Below, in pieces: positions 36,560-47,254 of a stretch of 64,000 nucleotides of DNA (positions are counted from its first letter, which is position 1; each line of letters starts with the position of its first letter). The notes under the pieces are model-generated. The model was not told where the DNA came from, searched no databases, and saw only the letters and a program-made list of their open reading frames with translations. The position numbers were made by a program, and so were the translations under genes. Origin of the DNA: Chitinophagaceae bacterium (GTDB lineage: Bacteria; Bacteroidota; Bacteroidia; Chitinophagales; Chitinophagaceae); contig JAIEMP010000007.1 in NCBI GenBank assembly GCA_019752045.1, positions 372,001 through 436,000 on the forward strand. Reading direction: 5' to 3'.

Positions 36560-38695
36560 TTATCTATTTAAAATAAATCTTGCTTTTAAGTTCCCCTTTG
36601 AAGTAACGGCGGTTAAAATATAAGTACCACTCTGTAATTTTAATTGCATTTGTTTAATAAATCCAGCATCTAAATTTATGTTTCCTTCATTAGAAATATA
36701 GACTATTTTTCCTAACATATCGGAAACTGTAACTTTAGTTAATACAGCTTTTTGCTCTTTAATTTTTATTGTAAATATTCCATTATTTGGATTAGGATAA
36801 AGTCCAATTCCTTCCTTTTCAATTTTTCTTTCCATTAAAACAGAGTCCTGGTAAGCTATGCTCTGTCTGTCTAAATTGTAATACACATTGCTTTGGCAAA
36901 ATGAATTTACAAAGGCTGCACTTGCTTGGGGTAATATTGTACTATCACAGGAAGGAAATGTTGGTGTAGTTATCTGAACATTATCAGATACTACCTTCAT
37001 GGGATAAGTTAAAACCATTAAAACATTTTGAGTTGTTGCTGTTGCGTTATCCCTTTTCAGGTTAATCATCAACTTTAAATATACCGTGTCATAGTTCACA
37101 TACCAGTTGTTATCAGGGTAAATTTCACAAAATGTTTTCCAATGTGGGGCAGTGTGTTTAAATATTTGGCGGTCAAGACATTTTATATCAAAATATTCTG
37201 TACGGAATCTGTAAGTACTATCCATTGTGTCTTTACCTTCAAAAAACTGAAAATAGGAGTTTATATTCTTATTTGCCATATTGAGCGTATCGGTGGTTTT
37301 AGGTCTGGCCTTAACTACAATGGCTGCTTTCATGTTTTGAATGGTTACTCCTGCTGCCGGATTTAGCACATAATAAAATGAATCTGCATCAAACCGAAAG
37401 GAATTTTCCTGTTTTGGTGGTGCATAGGCTCTTCTATTGTCATCGCATACGGTCGAGGTAATACCTCTGAATATTACAGGAGTTTTTACTAAATTAAAAA
37501 CACCTAATACCTCATTATAATATGGATATATGTCAGGGTCAAGTTGTGCATCCTTACTGCCAGGATTTGTAAATGTTACATCATGATAGCCATTTGTTGT
37601 AGTTAATGTCCCGTTTAACCTCGCCGTTAAATTAACTGCTAAAGGCATTATTTTAACTTCTTGTGTACCACTTGAAGTCTTTCCACCTCCTATGAATATA
37701 TCTACTATACTCATTGCAGATTTTAACCATGGTACTGCGGTTAAGCCTGTTTTTAAAAATTGATTGGTTTTTAAAAAGTTACCTAAGTTGTACAGGGCTG
37801 CTTTTTTGCCAGCAGTGTCAATCTTTTTTACATTGTCAGCAAGTTTTTGACCCTGTGAAACAAATGTATTAATATTTGCATGGGCGGTTGATAGTTTACC
37901 ATTTACAAAACCCGCAAAATCTTTCCAACCAATTGATCCCGGTTTTTGAATTTCGGCTTTACCGCCAACATCTTTGGTGTAAATATCACCGGTAATGTTA
38001 CCTTAAAGACTTATTTGCGAAGTAGAAATCAAATCTGAAATAATGTTCAGCTTTGATTTATATAAACAAGTACAGGGGTCAAACATCATAGGGAAATCAG
38101 CATAAAACCATTTAGAATTATTATTTCTGTATGGGTAACCTGCAGCATAGCTTAATGGTGTAAACTTTTTATCAATAGAGGAAATATTACCCCGCCCAAA
38201 TTCCAGTAAATCAGTTTTCATTATTGAAGTAGAGGCAAACCTTATTGATATTCTAGCAGCATTATAATCCGCACCTCTGCATGTCTTTAATAAGACTCGA
38301 AGTATCCCTGTATATTTATTGTAAAGAATAACAGTAATGTCTGGGTCAGTATCTGGGGTATTAGTATTTTGTTCTGTTAAACCAACTTTTCGTAAAATTA
38401 ATTCCCAACCATCATCCCAGATCATATCTTTGCTTTCTCTTAGTTCTTCTGTATTGTCTGTTCGATAAAAAGGAGAAGTCATAGTATCCTCACGAGAACA
38501 ATTACCTTGGTTTAAAAATGGTTTCTGCTTCCATGTAGATAATTGCCAATCAAAAAATGTATTCCTTTTAGTTGGTAATTGATTGTTAATTGGATTAATA
38601 GGATTTGTGCTAATTCCATTGACACAAGGATATTGTGCTTTTGAATTTATTACAAGAGAAAGTGTAAGAACGGTGAATACTATTTTTCTTTTCAT
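36560..38695 (-). pseudogene. T9SS-sorted secreted protein split by an in-frame stop
   Basis: Two minus-strand frames, 38695-38003 (230 residues) and 37714-36560 (384 residues), are in the same phase. They are separated only by the TAA at 38005-38003. Codons after that stop stay open for about 95 residues (beginning GNITGDIYTKDVGGKAEI) before the next ATG at 37714, so the coding signal is continuous over 712 codons. The N-terminus has a signal peptide (MKRKIVFTVLTLSLVINSKAQ). The C-terminus has a T9SS type A sorting domain (LYPNPNNGIFTIKI ... LQSGTYILTAVT ... RFILNR). The middle (VDIFIGGGK ... MPLAVNLTARLNGT) recalls large uncharacterised Bacteroidota surface proteins. A nonsense mutation or a sequencing error is likely. 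Confidence 0.8.
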
Positions 38696-38707
38696 AATGC
38701 AGTTTTT

Positions 38708-39481
38708 TTAAAGTTTTTTGCCAATAAATTTTTTTCTGCCTACTAAATCATTGCCATAAATAATAAAAAGTGTGTCATTTGCGAGCCAACCTTTTCCTTG
38801 AACTATACTTGAGCCAGTTCCAAAAACAAAACACTTGTAACCCATTTCGACACTTAACCCATTTTGCAATTCTTTATAGACATATGATGCAGAAGTTGTA
38901 CCTGCAAATCCCTTAGGCATATTACTAAACCAATAGAAATTTTTGGCACCAGTTATAGAAGCATCGTATTTTGTACTGTCAAAATATTCCATTCTTACAG
39001 TAAATGTGTCGGAAGGGTTGTCAGTAAAATAACCCATATACTTCCCTACTAATGGGCTAATAGTAACGTAAGGTTTTTCCACCTGCTCAACCATAGTTAA
39101 GTTTTTGGCGGTTGAATATGTACCGTTGTCGTTGGGAAAACAAAGTGTATTTGGTGATTTCTTCCCAACAAAATTTACAGAAAGCTGACCTAACTCATTT
39201 ATAAAACTTAATGAAAAGGTAGAATCTGTCCAAACTCTTGGGTCTGCACCTAATTTCCATACTATACTTTCATATCTATCCAATGCCTGAAACTGCACAT
39301 AATTGTCACGGAATATTGTGTCTGCAATAAAAGCAGTATCGCCTATCATCTCTTTCATTACAAACTGACCTGAAGGTTTTGTTTTACCCTGGCATGGATT
39401 ATCATTTTTTTTTCTGCAACTTGAATAAATCGTAAGTGTGAAAATAAATGATAAGATAAGGCAGGTGAGGGCTGTTTTCAT
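38708..39481 (-). CDS. Putative lipoprotein of unknown function
   Basis: A 257-residue protein whose first 22 residues (MKTALTCLILSFIFTLTIYSSC) form a lipoprotein signal. The mature part has several Thr/Tyr-rich beta-strand-like stretches and no motif that I recognise. It lies 12 bp upstream of the T9SS-sorted gene on the same strand, so the two are probably co-transcribed and may act together at the cell surface. Confidence 0.7.
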   Translation of the reverse strand: MKTALTCLILSFIFTLTIYSSCRKKNDNPCQGKTKPSGQFVMKEMIGDTAFIADTIFRDNYVQFQALDRYESIVWKLGADPRVWTDSTFSLSFINELGQLSVNFVGKKSPNTLCFPNDNGTYSTAKNLTMVEQVEKPYVTISPLVGKYMGYFTDNPSDTFTVRMEYFDSTKYDASITGAKNFYWFSNMPKGFAGTTSASYVYKELQNGLSVEMGYKCFVFGTGSSIVQGKGWLANDTLFIIYGNDLVGRKKFIGKKL

Positions 39482-39710
39482 TTGTTAAAAATTTTAAATT
39501 AAAAATAGCAAATTCATTATTGCTTGTTGGTGGGGATTTGTTAATTGTCATAGAAGTTAGCTGAATGAGGGTTAAGTGTTTAAGTGCGGTTTAATAAATG
39601 AGCCGCAACTTTTGGTTAATAGTTAGTTAATATAGAATAAAAATTATTTTAAACGTATCGGTTGACAATAATTTTTTCAATACTCCCCACCTTGCCCCTC
39701 TGGAGACAAA

Positions 39711-39929
39711 ATGAACAAAAGTCTTTTTTTAAAAAAACTTGGGGCTAATATTACCCGCTTAAGAGAGGAAAAAGGCTTTAGCCAATCTGAGCTGGCTTTG
39801 AGATGTGATAAAGACCGTCAAAGTCTTAATAGGCTGGAAAAAGGGAAAATCAACCCATCCATCTTTTATTTGTTAGAAATTGCTACTGAACTAAATGTTG
39901 AATTGAAAGATCTGCTGAATTTCAAGTAA
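39711..39929 (+). CDS. Small XRE-family HTH protein
   Basis: A 72-residue protein that is almost entirely a Cro/C1-type helix-turn-helix: LGANITRLREEKGFSQSELA, DRQSLNRLEKGKINPSIFYL and LNVELKDLL. No effector domain. It is transcribed away from the lipoprotein/T9SS pair, across a 229-bp AT-rich gap, and may regulate them. The true start is the ATG at 39711; the upstream sequence has TTGACA-like and AT-rich promoter bases. Confidence 0.85.
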   Translation: MNKSLFLKKLGANITRLREEKGFSQSELALRCDKDRQSLNRLEKGKINPSIFYLLEIATELNVELKDLLNFK

Positions 39930-39944
39930 ACCAAAAACTTTTAA

Positions 39945-40937
39945 CTACCCCAGATCAATCTCTGTATTATCGCCAATATTCAAACTTCTTGTTTCGCCTT
40001 TTACTTCAGTATCACTTCCAATGAGTGAATCTTCAAGCACTATATCATACAGATCGGCATAGGAACCAATGATGGATTCTTTAATGATGGAAGAATTGAT
40101 GCTGGTGTTATCACCTACTGATACATTGGGGCCGATGATGGAGTTTTTGATTTCACAGTTTTTACCAATACTTACCGGCTCTACAACAATCACATTTTCA
40201 AAACGGTGATCGGCTGAAACAGAAGTGCCGAATTTTTTCAGCAACGTTGCATTTGATTCAAGCAAAGAATCTTTATTCCCGCAATCGAACCAATTGAGCA
40301 CTTTAAAGGATTGAAAAGACACGCCCTTCTCTATCATACATTGCAGCGCATCAGTTAAACTGAATTCATCCCGGTTTTTAACGCCATCTCTGTAATTAAT
40401 TGCCAGGCAATCGTACATCATGGCCGTTTCTTTTATTTTATAAATGCCCACCAGCGCCATATTACTTTTGGGGATTTGCGGTTTCTCCACCACTTTTAAA
40501 ATAGCTCCCTCTTCATCCATTTCTGCCACGCCGAAACTGCGGGGGTCATCCACTTTTTTTACAGCAAGCATGGAGTTGCTGCTGCTGAGTACTTCTTTAA
40601 TATCATATTCACAAACCGTATCACCCAGCACAATCACCACTTCATCGCCTGTTACATGAGGTTGGGTAAGTAAGATGGCATGACCAAGTCCCTGCCGCTC
40701 GCCCTGATGAACGAAAATGCTTTGAATATGAGGAAAGGTTTCTTTGATGTAGTCCTGAATTTTGTCACCAAGATATCCGGTTATGAAAATAAATTCCTGA
40801 ATGCCTGCTTCATGCAGTTGCTCAATAATGATACTGAGTACCGTTTTACCAGCAATTGGGATGAGCGCTTTGGGTTGAGTATATGTATGTGGACGGAGTT
40901 TTGTACCTGCACCGGCCACGGGAATAATTGCCTTCAT
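39945..40937 (-). CDS. Sugar-phosphate nucleotidyltransferase
   Basis: A 330-residue enzyme. The N-terminal nucleotidyltransferase domain begins KAIIPVAGAGTKLRPHTYTQPKAL, the NTP-binding signature, and includes VVIVLGDTVCEY. The last 100 or so residues form a left-handed beta-helix of hexapeptide repeats (SIGKNCEIKNSIIGPNVSVGDN and onwards). This layout matches glucose-1-phosphate thymidylyl/uridylyl-like transferases. The sugar is not determinable. It probably makes an NDP-sugar for glycan synthesis. Confidence 0.88.
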   Translation of the reverse strand: MKAIIPVAGAGTKLRPHTYTQPKALIPIAGKTVLSIIIEQLHEAGIQEFIFITGYLGDKIQDYIKETFPHIQSIFVHQGERQGLGHAILLTQPHVTGDEVVIVLGDTVCEYDIKEVLSSSNSMLAVKKVDDPRSFGVAEMDEEGAILKVVEKPQIPKSNMALVGIYKIKETAMMYDCLAINYRDGVKNRDEFSLTDALQCMIEKGVSFQSFKVLNWFDCGNKDSLLESNATLLKKFGTSVSADHRFENVIVVEPVSIGKNCEIKNSIIGPNVSVGDNTSINSSIIKESIIGSYADLYDIVLEDSLIGSDTEVKGETRSLNIGDNTEIDLG

Positions 40938-41114
40938 AATATCACTTGATCTGATCGAAGCGGCTAAAGTAGGACTTTTTAGATAAACCGATTTTTAATG
41001 GGAGTAAAGTTGTTTAAAAAAATACCTGTACAATCCACCATCACAAAAGTGCGGGGCTTATTTTTGCGGCTCGGTTCTTTCAGTTAACAATCAATTTTAA
41101 ACGATCCTCACAAT

Positions 41115-42395
41115 ATGCAAAGAGATACGGCAATCTTTAACCTCATCAATCTGGAATTACAACGTCAGCGGCACGGTATTGAGCTGATAGCTTCAGAAAA
41201 TTTTACATCGCTGCAGGTGATGCAGGCTATGGGCAGCGTGTTAACTAATAAATATGCAGAAGGTTATCCCGGTCGCCGTTATTATGGCGGTTGTGAAATT
41301 GTAGATCAAACAGAACAATTAGCCATTGATCGTTTAAAAGAAATTTTCAATTGCGAATATGCAAACGTTCAGCCGCATAGCGGTGCACAGGCAAATGCAT
41401 CTGTTACACAAGCTATTTTAAAACCGGGCGATATTACGTTAGGCCTTGATTTAAGCATGGGCGGACATCTTACACATGGATCACCTGTTAACTACAGCGG
41501 CAAATTGTATGAAGCGCATTTTTATGGTGTGGTAAAAGAAAGCGGTTTAATTGATTATGAAACGCTTGAACAAAAAACAAGAACACTCAAACCAAAATTG
41601 ATTTATTGCGGCGCCAGTGCATACAGCCGTGATTGGGATTATGCACGCATTCGTAAAGTTGCCGATGAAGTAGGTGCATTTGTGTTGTGCGATATGGCGC
41701 ACCCTGCAGGATTAATAGCAAAAGGTTTGTTGAGCTCTCCATTTGAACATTGTCATTTTGTAACATCAACAACACATAAAACCTTACGTGGACCAAGAGG
41801 CGGCATCATCCTCATGCATAAAGATTTTGAAAACCCATTTGGTCTAAAAGATGTAAAAGGTAATACACGAATGATGAGCAACCTGATTGACATGGGTGTA
41901 TTCCCCGGTCAGCAGGGCGGGCCATTAGAACATGTAATTGCAGCGAAGGCTGTTGCATTTGGTGAAATACTTACTGATGAGTTTGGTATTTATGCAAAAC
42001 AGGTGCAGTTGAATGCACAGGCCATGGCAAAGGCATTTGTAAGCAGAGATTACAAATTAATTTCTGACGGCACCGATAATCATTTAATGCTGATTGATCT
42101 CCGCAATAAAAACATCAGTGGTAAAAAAGCCGAACAGGTGTTGGGCAAAGCCGAAATTACTACCAACAAAAACATGGTTCCGTTTGATGATAAAAGTGCG
42201 TTTGTAACAAGTGGTATACGCACAGGTGTTGCCGCTATTACAACACGTGGCATGAAAGAAGAGCACATGGACTTTGTTGTTGATGTAATTGATCGCAGTT
42301 TGATGAATGCGGATGATGAAACGATGCTTGCTTCCATTCAAAAAGAAGTTAAGGCATTTATGGAGCAGTTTCCGTTGTACCCTGATCTGGGTTAA
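41115..42395 (+). CDS. glyA: Serine hydroxymethyltransferase
   Basis: A 426-residue PLP enzyme converting serine and tetrahydrofolate to glycine and methylene-THF. Key stretches are [36 protein letters not shown], the PLP lysine in [14 protein letters not shown], and [11 protein letters not shown]. Length and order are standard. A DUF4293 gene follows after 38 bp, a neighbour that I recall from related genomes. Confidence 0.98.
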   Translation: MQRDTAIFNLINLELQRQRHGIELIASENFTSLQVMQAMGSVLTNKYAEGYPGRRYYGGCEIVDQTEQLAIDRLKEIFNCEYANVQPHSGAQANASVTQAILKPGDITLGLDLSMGGHLTHGSPVNYSGKLYEAHFYGVVKESGLIDYETLEQKTRTLKPKLIYCGASAYSRDWDYARIRKVADEVGAFVLCDMAHPAGLIAKGLLSSPFEHCHFVTSTTHKTLRGPRGGIILMHKDFENPFGLKDVKGNTRMMSNLIDMGVFPGQQGGPLEHVIAAKAVAFGEILTDEFGIYAKQVQLNAQAMAKAFVSRDYKLISDGTDNHLMLIDLRNKNISGKKAEQVLGKAEITTNKNMVPFDDKSAFVTSGIRTGVAAITTRGMKEEHMDFVVDVIDRSLMNADDETMLASIQKEVKAFMEQFPLYPDLG

Positions 42396-42433
42396 TTGAT
42401 GCTGCCCTCTGTTGTTAAACTAAATTCATTGTT

Positions 42434-42841
42434 ATGATTCAACGAATACAAAGCATCTGGTTATTACTTGCTGCAGCCTGTTCACTGGCCAGTTTAAAAT
42501 GGTCTTTTTACAGCGGTAACAAAGACAATAATCTGTTTGCAGAACTGAATGGCACTTCCAGTTTCTTTATGTTAATTCTTGCAGTAGCCGTTTCTTTACT
42601 TGCTCTTGTGGCGCTGTTTTTATTTAAAAACCGCAGGCTGCAAATAAAACTTTCATTAGGAGGTTTATTGCTTCAGCTTGTTGCACTGGTTGTTTATTTT
42701 ATGCAGACCAAACAATATCTGGAAGGCAATTTTACACTAACATCTGTGTTTTCATTTGCCATCCCTGTTTTATTTATTCTTGCATGGATGGGTATCAGAA
42801 AAGATGAACAACTGATAAAAAGCATGGATCGTTTGCGCTAA
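42434..42841 (+). CDS. DUF4293 family membrane protein
   Basis: A 135-residue protein starting MIQRIQSIWLLLAAACSLASL, the hallmark N-terminus of DUF4293, a family I know from Bacteroidota. It has four predicted membrane helices (about residues 5-22, 40-65, 73-95, 105-122). Function unknown. Likely co-transcribed with glyA. Confidence 0.88.
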   Translation: MIQRIQSIWLLLAAACSLASLKWSFYSGNKDNNLFAELNGTSSFFMLILAVAVSLLALVALFLFKNRRLQIKLSLGGLLLQLVALVVYFMQTKQYLEGNFTLTSVFSFAIPVLFILAWMGIRKDEQLIKSMDRLR

Positions 42842-42913
42842 CCGATTTCTTTTTTTTTAAATTTTACCTGCTCTCTCAAGTATACCTCCTTCGTTATGTG
42901 AGGGGTTTCCCGT

Positions 42914-42983
42914 GTAAGTCCCTTACTTACAACTCAGCTTTATACTACATGTTTGCAGTACCGTTTTCGTAAAATTACGGTAC
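42914..42983. other. Two small hairpins before a T9SS gene
   Basis: GTAAG/CTTAC (42914-42930) and GTACCGT/ACGGTAC (42958-42983) lie in the 216-bp gap between the DUF4293 and T9SS genes. They may be a terminator remnant or a 5'-UTR structure. There is no T run, and no riboswitch family is recognised. Confidence 0.35.
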
Positions 42984-43077
42984 AGCAAGAACAAATACCC
43001 TTATTTACCGGATAGTGTTATCTACCTTGTTCGTTTAAGTAGTTACTCTTAATTTTATGGTTCCAAATCCACTATCC

Positions 43078-44073
43078 ATGAAAACATTTTTTACTGTTTT
43101 TCTATTCCTGCTTTTTTTTCATCAAAGCCGGGCAGCTATCCGCACAGCTATTGGCAACACTGGTCAGGGATGGTCGGTTGCAGGCAACTGGAGTCCATCA
43201 GGTATACCTCAAAATGGAGACACCGTATTAGTTCCTGCCGGAATTACGATTACAGTTAAAACAAATATTTACAATACAGCTCCCAATCTGGTTATCCGGG
43301 TTTTTGGCAGGTTACACTTTGATCCAAGTGGTAAACTTGAACTGGGACCTGCATCTTCAGTAAACATTTACCCCAACGGTTATATTACCAGCACCGGATC
43401 TCCTTCATCAGTGATTAAAATAGGGAACGTAAATAAATACCAGGGAACAAGCGGAACCATCGTAGGTCCGGCGTTTGCGAGTGCAGCATCAGGCATTTCG
43501 CCCAATGGTTTTTCTCAAGGAGTTTTGGCAGTGAAATTTCAGCGCTTCCTTGTAAAAGCAAATACAAAGCAACAGGCCCAATTAAACTGGACGGTTAGTG
43601 AAGAGTTTGAAATTACAGGATACGATATCGAAAGAAGCAGCGATTCAAGAAACTGGAGAACTGTTTACACTCAACCTTCAACTATTTCAAATGAAGCCAT
43701 CAAGCAGTATGCTTACACTGACAGCTTTCCTCCAAATGGGATCATCTATTACCGCATCAAAGCAAAAGAAAGTAACGGATCAATCTATTACTCTTCTACA
43801 GAAACATTGAACCGTAATGCATTGAGAAAATTTACTGTCTATCCAAATCCTGTTTCATCTCAATTAAATATTTCGATTGAAGCTTCAGCAGTGCAGTCAC
43901 CTGTAAGCATTACCATCTATACATCGGCAGGAAGAAAAACTGATCAGTTTACATATGATCGTTTGCCATCCAAACTAGAATTAAACATCAGCCATTTGCC
44001 CAAAGGAACCTATCGGGTTATTTTGAATGATGCTGCAGGCACAAAGCAAGATCAAACCATTATCGTTTACTAA
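43078..44073 (+). CDS. Secreted protein with T9SS type A sorting domain
   Basis: A 331-residue protein with a signal peptide (MKTFFTVFLFLLFFHQSRA); an in-frame ATG at 43057 would only add seven residues. Residues about 20-110 are beta-rich (GNWSPSGIPQNGDTVLVPAGITITV), like the G8-type or parallel-beta segments of surface proteins. The C-terminal 80 residues are the sorting domain: FTVYPNPVSSQLNISI, LPKGTYRVIL. It is expected to cross the outer membrane by T9SS. Its last four bases overlap the end of uvrA on the other strand. Confidence 0.88.
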   Translation: MKTFFTVFLFLLFFHQSRAAIRTAIGNTGQGWSVAGNWSPSGIPQNGDTVLVPAGITITVKTNIYNTAPNLVIRVFGRLHFDPSGKLELGPASSVNIYPNGYITSTGSPSSVIKIGNVNKYQGTSGTIVGPAFASAASGISPNGFSQGVLAVKFQRFLVKANTKQQAQLNWTVSEEFEITGYDIERSSDSRNWRTVYTQPSTISNEAIKQYAYTDSFPPNGIIYYRIKAKESNGSIYYSSTETLNRNALRKFTVYPNPVSSQLNISIEASAVQSPVSITIYTSAGRKTDQFTYDRLPSKLELNISHLPKGTYRVILNDAAGTKQDQTIIVY

Positions 44074-46931
44074 AAAAGATATTTTGCAGTACGGCTTTTT
44101 TTTACGGAGGTAATACCGGTTGGTATGCCTGTGTAAACAACTTCACCTCCGCCATCACCTGCTTCGGGGCCAAGCTCTATGAGCCAGTCGGCCCGTTTAA
44201 TCACGTCGGTATTGTGTTCAATCACAATCACTGAATGTCCTTTTTCAATGAGTGCATGAAAACTCTTGAGCAGTTTATTGATATCATTAAAATGCAACCC
44301 TGTGGTTGGCTCATCAAAAATAAACAGGATGTTCCCCTGTCCGTTTCCTCTGCCCAGAAAAGAAGCAAGCTTTACACGTTGTGCTTCGCCACCACTCAAC
44401 GTATCACTGCTTTGCCCCAGTTTAATGTATCCCAATCCCACATCGGCGAGGGGTGTTAATTTTTTGACCAGATCTTTTTCAAAGCGAAAAAAATCCAATG
44501 CCTCATCTACACTCATCTCCAGTATATCATGAATACTTTTATCGTTATACTTTACTTCCAGCACTTCTTCTTTAAAACGCTTTCCAGCACATACTTCGCA
44601 GGTTAAATGCACATCAGCAAGAAATTGCATTTCTACTACCTGTTCTCCTTCTCCTTTGCATGCATCACATCTTCCACCATCCACATTAAACGAAAAATGC
44701 TTGGGCATAAATCCTCTGATCTTACTTAAAGGCTGCGATGAAAAAACATCTCTTATTTCATCGTATGCTTTTATATAAGTAACGGGATTACTTCTGCTGC
44801 TTTTACCAATGGGGTTTTGATCAATCATTTCCAGCTGGGCAATGGATTCAATATCTCCGTTCAACTGTTTGTGCATACCGGCTTTATCGCCAAACTCACC
44901 TTTGAGTTTATTTAATGCAGGGTATAAAATATTTTTTACCAGCGTTGTTTTACCACTGCCGCTTACACCACTTACTACACACAACACATTTAAAGGGAAC
45001 TCTACAGTAATATTTTTCAGGTTGTGTTGTCTTGCCCCTTCTATTTTAATACTGCGGTTCCATTTACGAGGTTTTCCAAAATCATCAATCAGCTTCTCGC
45101 CACTGAGATATTTTCCGGTGAGACTTTTTTTATTGCTGATGATGGCATCATAATTTCCTTCTGCAATAACTTCACCTCCGAGATGACTTGCAAGCGGCCC
45201 CATATCAATAATATGATCGGCTTCACGCATCATCATTTCATCATGCTCAACAACTACAACCGTATTTCCCAGATTGCGGAGCTCTTTTAAAACAGTAATG
45301 AGATTGGCTGTATCTCTGGGATGCAAACCAATGGATGGCTCATCAAGAATATATAATGAATCGGTGAGATTACTTCCTAAAGAACGGGTGAGTTGAATAC
45401 GTTGACTTTCGCCTCCGCTTAAACTGTTAGCCAAGCGGTTTAGTGTGAGATAACCAAGGCCAACCTTGAGCAATGTTTGGATACGGTTATCAATTTCTAG
45501 TAGAATACGTTTGCCAACTTCTTTATCGTACACACTCAGCTTTAATGCATCAAACCAAACTTTCAAATCTCTTACGGGCATTTCGCACAGTTCACCAATA
45601 TGTTTATCGCCCACCTTTATATACAAAGCTTCTTTACGCAAGCGATAACCTTCACATTCTGTACAAAGTGTTCTGCCACGGTAGCGGCTTAACAAAACAC
45701 GGTATTGTACTTTATACAAATTCTGTTCAACCTCTTTAAAAAAATCATCTATGCCAAGAGCAGTGCCAATACCTTTCCAGAGTTGATTGTATTGCTCAGC
45801 AGATAAATCCATCACAGCTTTGTGTACAGGAAACCCTGATTTTGCAGCTGCCTTTACAAACTGATCTCTCCACCAAACAAGCTTCTCTCCTTTCCATGGC
45901 GCAACAGCACCTTCATACACACTTAAACTTTTATCCGGTATCACCAAATCTGAGTCAATACCCAGTATCTGGCTAAAGCCCTCGCATACTGGGCACGCAC
46001 CATACGGGTTGTTAAATGAAAATAAATTAGGAACAGGTTCTTCAAACTTTATTCCATCCAGTTCAAAGCGGTTAGAAAAATGTACAAATTCTTTATCCCC
46101 AATTTCAAGATACAGTTCTCCTTCCCCTTCAAAAAAAGCAGTGCCTGCACTATCACCAATACGATGCAGTTCATCTTCTTCAAATTGTTTTGCAATAAGC
46201 CGGTCAATCAACACATACACAATGTTTGTTGATTCTTTACGCTTCACTATTTCACTTAATTCCTTTTCTGTTTTTTCAAGAAGGTCTTCAATATGTAAAA
46301 TTTCACCAGCTTCCTGTTTTTTACTTTTTGTCGACTGCTTTTTTTCATACACTCTTGTAAACCCTTTCTGCAACAGAATATTCAATTCCTCTTTTATATT
46401 CCTCTTGGCATGCACAGGAAATTTTACCAGCATTAAAATTTTTGTACCTTCTTTTTGTTCGCTGATGGCTTTCACCACATCGGCCACATCATCTTTCTTT
46501 ACTTCTTTACCGCTTACCGGAGAAATCGTTTTACCTACTCTGGCAAAAAGTAAGCGGAGATAATCATACACTTCCGTCATACTGCCCACAGTACTGCGAG
46601 GTGTTCGGGTAATTACTTTTTGTTCTATAGCAATAGCGGGACATAATCCTTTGATGAAATCCACATCAGGTTTATTCATACGGTTCAGAAACTGTCTTGC
46701 ATACGCACTTAAACTTTCTGCATAGCGCCGCTGGCCTTCGGCATACAGAGTGTCAATTGTTAACGATGATTTACCGCTACCCGATACACCTGTTACTACA
46801 ATAAACTGATTACGTGGAATATGAACCGATACATTTTTGAGATTATGAACTCTTGCCCCTTTAATATAGATATCGTCTTTTTGCAGAGATGCAGAAAGCT
46901 TGCTTTTTTGCTGTTGAATCTCAGTACTCAT
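44070..46931 (-). CDS. uvrA: Excinuclease ABC subunit A
   Basis: A 953-residue UvrA, the damage-sensing ATPase of nucleotide excision repair. It has two ABC modules: Walker A GVSGSGKSSL with signature SLSGGESQRIQL, and GVSGSGKTTL with TLSGGEAQRVKL. Zinc-finger cysteines occur in CPVCEG, CTECEG and CDACKGEGEQ...CEVCAG. RTPRSTVGSMTEVYDYLRLLFAR is a typical UvrA stretch. Complete and standard in length. Confidence 0.98.
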   Translation of the reverse strand: MSTEIQQQKSKLSASLQKDDIYIKGARVHNLKNVSVHIPRNQFIVVTGVSGSGKSSLTIDTLYAEGQRRYAESLSAYARQFLNRMNKPDVDFIKGLCPAIAIEQKVITRTPRSTVGSMTEVYDYLRLLFARVGKTISPVSGKEVKKDDVADVVKAISEQKEGTKILMLVKFPVHAKRNIKEELNILLQKGFTRVYEKKQSTKSKKQEAGEILHIEDLLEKTEKELSEIVKRKESTNIVYVLIDRLIAKQFEEDELHRIGDSAGTAFFEGEGELYLEIGDKEFVHFSNRFELDGIKFEEPVPNLFSFNNPYGACPVCEGFSQILGIDSDLVIPDKSLSVYEGAVAPWKGEKLVWWRDQFVKAAAKSGFPVHKAVMDLSAEQYNQLWKGIGTALGIDDFFKEVEQNLYKVQYRVLLSRYRGRTLCTECEGYRLRKEALYIKVGDKHIGELCEMPVRDLKVWFDALKLSVYDKEVGKRILLEIDNRIQTLLKVGLGYLTLNRLANSLSGGESQRIQLTRSLGSNLTDSLYILDEPSIGLHPRDTANLITVLKELRNLGNTVVVVEHDEMMMREADHIIDMGPLASHLGGEVIAEGNYDAIISNKKSLTGKYLSGEKLIDDFGKPRKWNRSIKIEGARQHNLKNITVEFPLNVLCVVSGVSGSGKTTLVKNILYPALNKLKGEFGDKAGMHKQLNGDIESIAQLEMIDQNPIGKSSRSNPVTYIKAYDEIRDVFSSQPLSKIRGFMPKHFSFNVDGGRCDACKGEGEQVVEMQFLADVHLTCEVCAGKRFKEEVLEVKYNDKSIHDILEMSVDEALDFFRFEKDLVKKLTPLADVGLGYIKLGQSSDTLSGGEAQRVKLASFLGRGNGQGNILFIFDEPTTGLHFNDINKLLKSFHALIEKGHSVIVIEHNTDVIKRADWLIELGPEAGDGGGEVVYTGIPTGITSVKKSRTAKYLF

Positions 46932-47254
46932 AAGCCAACAAATGTAACTGATAAACAGATTGCTGTGATGAGTGTGAAGAAGGAAAATCTCCCATTTTGG
47001 CCTAAAGGATCAACAGCTGCAGGAAATGGATCCGGAGGCAGAGCCGTGAAAATACCATATGTATGCTGCGTGCTAGTACGTTAAATAATTCAGAATGTTT
47101 GCAGATTGAGATTTTTCTATTATTTTTATTCTGAAATTCAATATCAAATCGAACCCAAAATATTTCTTTCGCCTATAGCTACAACTTCTACCTAACATTT
47201 TCAGTTTTTAAATCGCTGGAATCCTTTATTGAAAACCATCAACTGTAGAAGTGT
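46932..47254. other. Divergent gap between uvrA and the sigma factor gene
   Basis: A 323-bp gap. It must hold the uvrA and ECF sigma promoters. A short open frame on the plus strand (46965-47084) reads as non-coding to me. No repeat, RNA or strong hairpin is seen. Confidence 0.5.

Noticed and set aside
42842-43077. Riboswitch before the T9SS gene
   Set aside because: Two small hairpins only, with none of the conserved cores that I know.
46009-46563. 184-codon plus-strand frame opposite uvrA
   Set aside because: Ser-rich shadow; uvrA motifs occupy the other strand.
46821-47084. Plus-strand 87-codon open frame across the uvrA start
   Set aside because: Two fifths is antisense to uvrA and the rest has no coding character that I recognise.
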